A DNA stretch of 25,149 bases, taken from positions 1 to 25,149 of the IMG/VR virus record IMGVR_UViG_3300028829_004741, one strand, 5' to 3'. This DNA is from a virus. The notes under the pieces were generated by a model, which saw only the letters and a program-made list of their open reading frames with translations, was not told the origin of the DNA and did no database searches. Below are positions 20,638 through 25,149 of this stretch, one piece after another. Each line of letters opens with the position of its first letter. Position 1 is the stretch's first letter. The position numbers and the translations under genes were made by a program.

Positions 20638-21189
20638 TTAGTCAAGTACGACTTCGTAAGTAGGAGCTCCTACAAACCAATTCGGAATATTACCTAGCTT
20701 CCATTTAGCAAAGGTAAACTTCTCCATATTGTAATAAGTACGATATGCTTCTACAGGATCTTTTCTATGCCATTTCTTATTAGTAATAGCTTGAACAAAC
20801 TCAGTCTTTCGTTCTTTCTTAAACTCACAATATTTTAACTGAGCTTCATAAATCATAGTACAACCTTCTAGTTTATGATTTTTATCATATCTTAGATAAT
20901 ATTGATGACATAACTCTCTCAAATGATGACATAGCCATTTAGCGTTACCTCTAGCTTCTATAGCCCATAATGTAGCAGGATGCTTTACATGCGCAGGAGG
21001 GTAATTAGGAAGACCTAATTGTTGACTAGGTTTACTTTTCCAACCTTTACCTCTATGCTCATCAATATAGTTAACATCGATAACAGCAGATAAAATCTGA
21101 CAAGTCTCGATAATCATTTTGACAACATGTTTATCGCACATCATTTCTGCAGCTTTTTTAGGATCGCGATCTATACAAAAAACGTTCAT
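20638..21189 (-). CDS. Conserved phage protein with CIDRDPKKAAEMMCDKHVVKM motif
   Basis: 183 residues. The opening DRDPKKAAEMMCDKHVVKMI followed by HVKHPATLWAIEARGNAKWL and a C-terminal KW-x-x-x-x-IPNWF matches a family of uncharacterised T4-like phage proteins sometimes annotated as pyrimidine-dimer glycosylase-like. Cys, Asp, His and Arg residues near the N-terminus suggest an active site. Function is not established. The gene follows the 62-aa gene by an ATGA overlap. Confidence 0.75.
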   Translation of the reverse strand: MNVFCIDRDPKKAAEMMCDKHVVKMIIETCQILSAVIDVNYIDEHRGKGWKSKPSQQLGLPNYPPAHVKHPATLWAIEARGNAKWLCHHLRELCHQYYLRYDKNHKLEGCTMIYEAQLKYCEFKKERKTEFVQAITNKKWHRKDPVEAYRTYYNMEKFTFAKWKLGNIPNWFVGAPTYEVVLD

Positions 21190-21374
21190 TTTAACCTCAT
21201 TATTTGTTTAAGCCATATTTTACCTTGCTTTTGAACGAACTCATTATCTGAGTTTATATTCATCCAATTAAAGATACTTTCTGACATTTCTAAGTTACTC
21301 TTTCTATTATTATAGTCAGAAAGAATAGGAATGTATTCTATTGTAGGTTTTCTAACCCCTCCGCATTGTAGCAT
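21186..21374 (-). CDS. Hypothetical protein, 62 aa
   Basis: A small protein, MLQCGGVRKPTIEYIPI, overlapping the preceding gene by 23 bases and the next by ATGA. AAAGGG lies before the start. No family recognised. Confidence 0.6.
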   Translation of the reverse strand: MLQCGGVRKPTIEYIPILSDYNNRKSNLEMSESIFNWMNINSDNEFVQKQGKIWLKQIMRLK

Positions 21375-21714
21375 AATCTGACCCTTTCGTATTTTTATTA
21401 ACAGGAACTAAATTAGACTTATGCATAGTAGCAATACCAGTAATAAAGTCTCCGGTATAAGTATTCTCAGTCTTCTTAACGTTAATATTAGTAATTAAGT
21501 TACTACAAGGTACACCACTTCCTTCTCTAATAAGAGATTCAGTACGTTTATAAGCATTAGTAAACTTATTACCTTTTCGTTGAGAAGGATGAGCACCCAT
21601 CTTCATAAGATAAGCCTCATGCTCTTTCTGAGCTTTCTCCCATCCAGGTTTCTTATTCTGCTTTCTACGCTTAGTATTAGTAGTAGTAAAACCGCGAGCT
21701 AAATGCATAGTCAT
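21352..21714 (-). CDS. Conserved basic phage protein, 120 aa
   Basis: A basic protein, MHLARGFTTTNTKRRKQNK, followed by EAYLMKMGAHPSQRKG and a Gly-Asp-Phe segment near the end. The ARG-x-x-TTNT and MG-x-HPSQ segments look like a conserved small family in T4-like phages without known role. Candidate promoter CTATAATATTAG at 21733-21747 precedes it. Confidence 0.7.
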   Translation of the reverse strand: MTMHLARGFTTTNTKRRKQNKKPGWEKAQKEHEAYLMKMGAHPSQRKGNKFTNAYKRTESLIREGSGVPCSNLITNINVKKTENTYTGDFITGIATMHKSNLVPVNKNTKGSDYATMRRG

Positions 21715-21739
21715 AATATAATCCTTTCGTCTATACTAA

Positions 21740-21747
21740 TATTATAG
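21740..21747 (-). promoter_or_regulatory. CTATAATA motif
   Basis: Minus strand TTGACTATAATATTAGTATAG, 26 bases before the ATG of the 120-aa gene. Its 15-base core is identical to the plus-strand element at 3484. Confidence 0.5.
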
Positions 21748-21936
21748 TCAATTATTGATTCCGGTTGAATGATTTTCAATATATTCCATTACAAAATTAT
21801 GAAAAGTTTTATCGTCCATTTTTTCATCGCTTTGATAATTTAAAAACTTTTCGAATCGATCTCTCAAAAACATCTTATGTTTCCTTTGCCAAGGGGCATT
21901 GTTATCGTATTGGTAACTAAAACTCTTTATATTCAT
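21748..21936 (-). CDS. Hypothetical protein, 62 aa
   Basis: An aromatic, charged small protein (MNIKSFSYQYDNNAPWQRKH). GGGAG lies eight bases before the ATG, and the gene overlaps the end of the preceding 55-aa gene by 20 bases. No family recognised. Confidence 0.6.
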   Translation of the reverse strand: MNIKSFSYQYDNNAPWQRKHKMFLRDRFEKFLNYQSDEKMDDKTFHNFVMEYIENHSTGINN

Positions 21937-22084
21937 GATCCATCTCCCAACGCTGGATTTTAAAAGCTAATTGATTAGCTAGCTCAGGCCGAAGCATCAT
22001 GAGCTTATTTGTGAATTCTTCTCTTTCATCATTAGACCATTTAGCATATACATTTACAAATTCATTAACACTATGCATATTCAT
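21917..22084 (-). CDS. Small protein, 55 aa
   Basis: Reads MNMHSVNEFVNVYAKW and ends RWEMDHEYKEF. Starts at 22084 (or 22078, which is better spaced from AAGGG), overlapping the previous gene by 14 bases. Both its start and its end fall in copies of the 13-base sequence GGATCATGAATAT, which is also the start of the next gene. Helical; no family recognised. Confidence 0.55.
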   Translation of the reverse strand: MNMHSVNEFVNVYAKWSNDEREEFTNKLMMLRPELANQLAFKIQRWEMDHEYKEF

Positions 22085-22412
22085 GATCCCTTATTATTCT
22101 AAATCCTGTTGGCATGCACTCAAATTCTCTATTATTAAGGTTCCAAGGAAGATGCTTTCCTTCGATCATAAACCTATCTTCTATCATAGAACTTCTCAAT
22201 CCAAGTCCGTCTTCTCTAGTCATAAGAACTTTTACTGTATCACTAGCATCACTTCCTAGTTTCTTAGACCAACTTCCATCAGTGTTATTTGTATATCTAT
22301 AAGCATGATTAAGAGCTTCATTAATATCTTTTGTATCAACACTAATTTCTGCTACTGCATTAAGAGCATCTTCAATTTTATGATCTCTATGTAAAACTGT
22401 AACTTTAATCAT
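22071..22412 (-). CDS. Conserved hypothetical phage protein, 113 aa
   Basis: An alpha/beta small protein (MIKVTVLHRDHKIEDALNAV), with the block NNTDGSWSKKLG and then DGLGLRSS. This matches a family of small proteins I recognise as widespread in marine T4-like phages without a known function. A TAATG junction couples it to the preceding gene. Confidence 0.7.
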   Translation of the reverse strand: MIKVTVLHRDHKIEDALNAVAEISVDTKDINEALNHAYRYTNNTDGSWSKKLGSDASDTVKVLMTREDGLGLRSSMIEDRFMIEGKHLPWNLNNREFECMPTGFRIIRDHEYA

Positions 22413-22777
22413 TATGCAATCTCCTGTTCTTTAGCAGCTTTAATTATAATAGGGGTGAATTTACTTTCAATAGTAGCTTCCCATTGATCGTAGCTTTCGT
22501 TAGTAAAATATCTAAAATCTCTATATGAAGGGATATTCCAAGAATCAATATCTTGACCAAACTCTCTAACGAAAAGATCTCTCTTATTACAAAGACCATT
22601 ATTAAAGAAGTCATAAGCAGCATTCTGCATTCTTCTAAACTTATCTAAGTACTTATTCTTAGAGTTAGGGTTAGAACATCTACCTTGCGCAGGTAACAAT
22701 TCGTTAAGCTTATCTGATAGTTTTTTAAAACCAGAGTTAAGTCCCCAATCATTTGAAAAAAGTTCTAATTGCTTCAT
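22412..22777 (-). CDS. Conserved hypothetical phage protein, 121 aa
   Basis: Contains LLPAQGRCSNPNSKNKYLDKFRRMQN and AAYDFFNNGLCNKRDLF, a conserved combination in T4-like phages, followed by a predicted helical tail. First gene after promoter copy F. Function unknown. Confidence 0.7.
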   Translation of the reverse strand: MKQLELFSNDWGLNSGFKKLSDKLNELLPAQGRCSNPNSKNKYLDKFRRMQNAAYDFFNNGLCNKRDLFVREFGQDIDSWNIPSYRDFRYFTNESYDQWEATIESKFTPIIIKAAKEQEIA

Positions 22778-22809
22778 AAAATATCTCCTATTTCTTTATT
22801 TTATACTTT

Positions 22810-22838
22810 ATTATGGCTTCTTTTTAAACAAAAGGCAA
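22810..22838 (-). promoter_or_regulatory. Sigma70-like early promoter, copy F
   Basis: Minus strand TTGCCT, 17 bases, CATAAT, then AAAGTATAAAATAAAG. Upstream block AGCCCTTTTTTAG is shared with copy D. Confidence 0.78.
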
Positions 22839-22867
22839 CTAAAAAAGGGCTTTTTTACAACTTTTTT

Positions 22868-23218
22868 TCATCTTTTTTCCCAAGGAAAAACTAATTTAGT
22901 CATTGATTCTCCAAAGGGTATATTTACTTCTTCAATAGAAAAATCTATTGGAATAAGAGTTTCGTATTTTGAATCTATTGTTGTTTCTATAAAACATACA
23001 AAGAGAGCAGCTTTGTTAGCTGCTCTTATATTTTTATTAGATATAATAGAAAAATGAACTGCGTTAGGTACATCATCTGTTGTAATATTACATCCTAACT
23101 TACTAGCTAATATTGTAGCAGGAACAAGATCTGAGTTATCTGTAACAAGAACAAAACTAGGAACTATTCTAGTCTTAATTCTATCACATAATATGTTTAA
23201 CCAGTTATCTAATTCTAA
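22868..23218 (-). pseudogene. Start-less ORF, possible phosphoribosyltransferase remnant
   Basis: A 116-codon open frame that begins straight after a TGA and has no ATG, GTG or TTG until near its end (ATGACTAAA). The translation looks like real protein: WLNILCDRIKTRIVPS, then FVLVTDNSDLVPATILASKLG, ending KLVFPWEKR. The LVPATILASKLG helix and the terminal FPWE recall phosphoribosyltransferases, but the PRPP-binding motif is absent. It may be a decayed gene whose N-terminus was lost, or one needing frameshift or a rare start. Confidence 0.5.
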
Positions 23219-23231
23219 TCAAGTAACAATT

Positions 23232-23666
23232 CTAGAATGACTTAATTTTTTTAGCAATCTCCATCTCCATATTATATGCTTCTACTTCCCAAGGTAATTC
23301 ATAATAGTCAATATTTTTACTATTTACTTCTATACCTTTCCATTTATGTTTATCCATTCCTAATTCTTTTAACTCTTTCTTAAGATATTGCTTTATATGT
23401 ACACACTCATGACATATAGTTTCTATAAGTTCTTCTTCGTTATCTAATAATTCATTGGATAATGCTAAAAAGAATACATCATCTGATTCTTGATGTATAA
23501 GTGCTTTAGCAGGCTCTATATCTTCTTTAAGAGCAACGTGACAGTCAATTAAAATTGGAAGTCTTCTCTTAGGAAGAAGATGGAGAAGAGCTTGTTCTAG
23601 AGTATCTCTTATAACAAGACCCTGTTCAGGTTTACTTACGCCTACTATATCTACACAAATTATCAT
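23232..23666 (-). CDS. Small zinc-metallopeptidase-like protein (HExxH)
   Basis: 144 residues with the zincin motif HECVH at 86-90 and a downstream WKG, then YELPWEVEAYNMEME that would supply a third ligand (Glu127 or Glu129). Similar short HExxH proteins with a PWE-x-EA ending are common in T4-like phages; peptidase activity is inferred. No strong ribosome site precedes the ATG, which lies next to a CTATAACA motif. Confidence 0.75.
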   Translation of the reverse strand: MIICVDIVGVSKPEQGLVIRDTLEQALLHLLPKRRLPILIDCHVALKEDIEPAKALIHQESDDVFFLALSNELLDNEEELIETICHECVHIKQYLKKELKELGMDKHKWKGIEVNSKNIDYYELPWEVEAYNMEMEIAKKIKSF

Positions 23667-23695
23667 ATAATTGTTATAGTGAAAAAATTAAAAAG

Positions 23696-24931
23696 TTATC
23701 TCTGCCAACCTTTTACATAATCATCAGAGAAATTGAAGTGACTAAAAGCTAGTCTATCAACTAACTTTACTGCTTGATTATCTTTACCAATAGCTACGTA
23801 TCCTTCTGGAGCTGTAGGAACAAACTCTCCATTTTTTTTAAGAACAAATACTCTACTATCTAACAAAGATGTTAATTTTTTGATAATAAGTAATTTAGCT
23901 TCATTTACTGCTTTAACATATACAAATGAATTCTCGATAGGTTTCTTTATTTGACTAAGTTCGTCTAATAACTGCTTTAGAGCTGCTTTTTTAGTTTCTT
24001 TACTCTTATCAGTTTTAACTTTAGCTATAACTTTATCTTCCCAATAACCTTTAACGTGAGCCATATACCCTGCATATGTAGGATTCATTCTACCAGCTCT
24101 AACTTCAGAATTTATATAAGTTTTAATGTGAGAACCTATAGCAGTACTTGGAATCATATCTAGTACCTTAACAATTTTATCAAAGTCTTTACTCATAGCT
24201 TTCTTTGACTTATCAATAAGCCCTTTTAACTCTCTTGACTCACTGCTAGTTAAAGAAGCTGTACCTGATAAATTTTTAAAGAATGCATCATCTACCCATA
24301 CAGATCTAGACTTTCTTAATCTAGATACATCAGCACCAAACGATGCTTTATATGATTGTAAGTCTTTACTACCTTTGTAAGTTGTATGAAAAACAATACC
24401 CATATCAGCATTTCTAATAAGATTACCTATATCGCTCCCTGTATCAAAAGCATAGACAAGGGTATTAGGATGAATAGTAATATACCTTCTTCCATCGATG
24501 GTTTCATATTTCTGCTCCCCTTTAGTAAACATCATATCGCCCTGTAAGACTGTACCTTTAGGTATGCCTATAGAACTTAGATGTTTAAGAGCATATTCTA
24601 GTTTAGTTGCTTTACCGGAAGGTTCATTATCTTTGATGTCTTTAATAGTTTTATATACTTTAGGAGTTTTATTGAATACTGATTTTGTACCTACAAAGAA
24701 CTTTCCGTCTGCAGGATCAGTACCACAAAATAAAGCAGGAGCTCCATCCCATTTAACTGTAACGTTTTTAGCTCCTGATGCTCCTGATTGAAGAGTATCT
24801 AGTACATCTTGCAAAGATTGAATAGCAAATTCAGCACCTTTTGCACCTCTCTCATATAAATCTTCATCTGCATGAGTTAAATGTAAGTTCTGTTTTGAAT
24901 CTGCTGCTTCAAATAATGCAAAGTTAATCAC
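23696..24931 (-). CDS. Ligase-like nucleotidyltransferase with capsid-targeting-like N-terminus
   Basis: 411 residues. VKWDGAPALFCG (Lys60-x-Asp-Gly) is a KxDG nucleotidyltransferase motif I, FVGTKSVF (77-85) resembles the next beta strand, and LQGDMMF (129-135) resembles motif III/IV. IENSFVYVKAVNEAK is a possible motif V. The family (DUF6267-like, from memory) is common in marine T4-like phages; ligase-type adenylation is a prediction. The N-terminus MINFALFEAAD ends its first eight residues in L-F-E, a consensus prohead-protease site. It overlaps the superoxide dismutase gene upstream by 8 bases. Confidence 0.72.
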   Translation of the reverse strand: MINFALFEAADSKQNLHLTHADEDLYERGAKGAEFAIQSLQDVLDTLQSGASGAKNVTVKWDGAPALFCGTDPADGKFFVGTKSVFNKTPKVYKTIKDIKDNEPSGKATKLEYALKHLSSIGIPKGTVLQGDMMFTKGEQKYETIDGRRYITIHPNTLVYAFDTGSDIGNLIRNADMGIVFHTTYKGSKDLQSYKASFGADVSRLRKSRSVWVDDAFFKNLSGTASLTSSESRELKGLIDKSKKAMSKDFDKIVKVLDMIPSTAIGSHIKTYINSEVRAGRMNPTYAGYMAHVKGYWEDKVIAKVKTDKSKETKKAALKQLLDELSQIKKPIENSFVYVKAVNEAKLLIIKKLTSLLDSRVFVLKKNGEFVPTAPEGYVAIGKDNQAVKLVDRLAFSHFNFSDDYVKGWQR

Positions 24932-25149
24932 TATCCTGTACCAATCTGTTATTAACTGTATCCCAGTTAATTATATGCATATGCGTTTTTAAATATTGTT
25001 CTTTATTTATTCCATGAGTAAAGACATATGCATGTTCCCATAGATCTATTAATAAAATAATATCTTTTACTATTCTATTATTAGGTATAATATTTACATA
25101 ACCAGCATGATTCATCCACAACCATCCATTACCTTGAAGCCTTTCAGCT
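24924..25149 (-). CDS. Fe/Mn superoxide dismutase, C-terminus only (cut by window end)
   Basis: The visible 74 codons include QGNGWLWM (the GSGW-type motif), then LIDLWEHAYVF, the SOD signature whose Asp and His are metal ligands, and INWDTVNNRL, matching the usual NW-x-x-V-x-x-R ending. The gene begins outside the window. Superoxide dismutase converts superoxide to peroxide and oxygen; in a phage it would protect infection or an iron-sulphur enzyme pool. Whether the whole enzyme is present cannot be seen. Confidence 0.82.
   Translation of the reverse strand, partial: AERLQGNGWLWMNHAGYVNIIPNNRIVKDIILLIDLWEHAYVFTHGINKEQYLKTHMHIINWDTVNNRLVQDSD

Noticed and set aside
1-25149. CRISPR array, insertion sequence or integrase
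   Set aside because: No regularly spaced repeats, transposase or recombinase motifs were seen.

Overview
The window looks like part of a tailed, T4-like (myovirus) phage genome, probably from a marine or aquatic host. The evidence is the dense packing of mostly short genes with ATGA and TAATG stop/start overlaps, a T4 gp55-type late sigma factor, an exact T4-type late promoter (TATAAATA), ThyX, a MazG-like pyrophosphohydrolase, DUF3310 and twitch-type radical SAM proteins, and many small unrecognised genes. Base composition is AT-rich apart from one GC-rich non-coding island near 1850-2050. Almost everything is on the minus strand. The exception is one plus-strand unit, an aminoacyl-tRNA-synthetase-like gene followed by a tRNA, at 9364-10314. 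No structural or replication genes are recognisable, so this is an accessory/early region; the host cannot be named from sequence.

Layout by coordinate (minus-strand transcription runs from high to low). 1-1770: a radical SAM gene cut by the left edge, with four small genes upstream of it. 1805-3442: late sigma factor and small genes, each group behind a copy of a conserved sigma70-like promoter. 3443-3670: non-coding DNA with hairpins. 3671-9290: a tightly coupled metabolic operon (Smr domain, ThyX, methyltransferase, VOC protein, D-amino-acid-dehydrogenase-like FAD enzyme, DUF3310, formyltransferase, winged-helix-like protein). 9364-10314: plus-strand synthetase-like protein and tRNA. 10300-12883: second radical SAM protein, HAD phosphatase, small genes. 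12864-19522: a 7-deazaguanine cluster. 19581-22777: PD-(D/E)XK-like protein and conserved small phage proteins. 22868-23218: a decayed ORF. 23232-25149: zinc-metallopeptidase-like protein, ligase-like nucleotidyltransferase, and the C-terminus of a Fe/Mn superoxide dismutase.

The best-supported system is 7-deazaguanine DNA modification. FolE, QueD, QueE and QueC would make preQ0 from GTP and QueF would reduce it to preQ1. A TGT/DpdA-like enzyme would insert the base into DNA, and a YhhQ-type transporter could import precursor. A free-standing class II glutamine amidotransferase is translationally coupled to queC, like a split form of the Gat-QueC fusion that makes archaeosine-type bases. The final base is therefore uncertain: preQ0, preQ1, G+, or something further modified.

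Two other observations stand out. First, a catalytic-core-only Asp/Asn-type synthetase homologue lies beside a tRNA with a leucine-like body, short variable arm, GUU anticodon and G73. Second, three predicted nucleic-acid enzymes (HAD phosphatase, PD-(D/E)XK-like protein, ligase-like protein) begin with short peptides resembling T4 capsid-targeting sequences ending in an L/I-x-E protease site. That suggests they are packaged in the head and delivered with the DNA.
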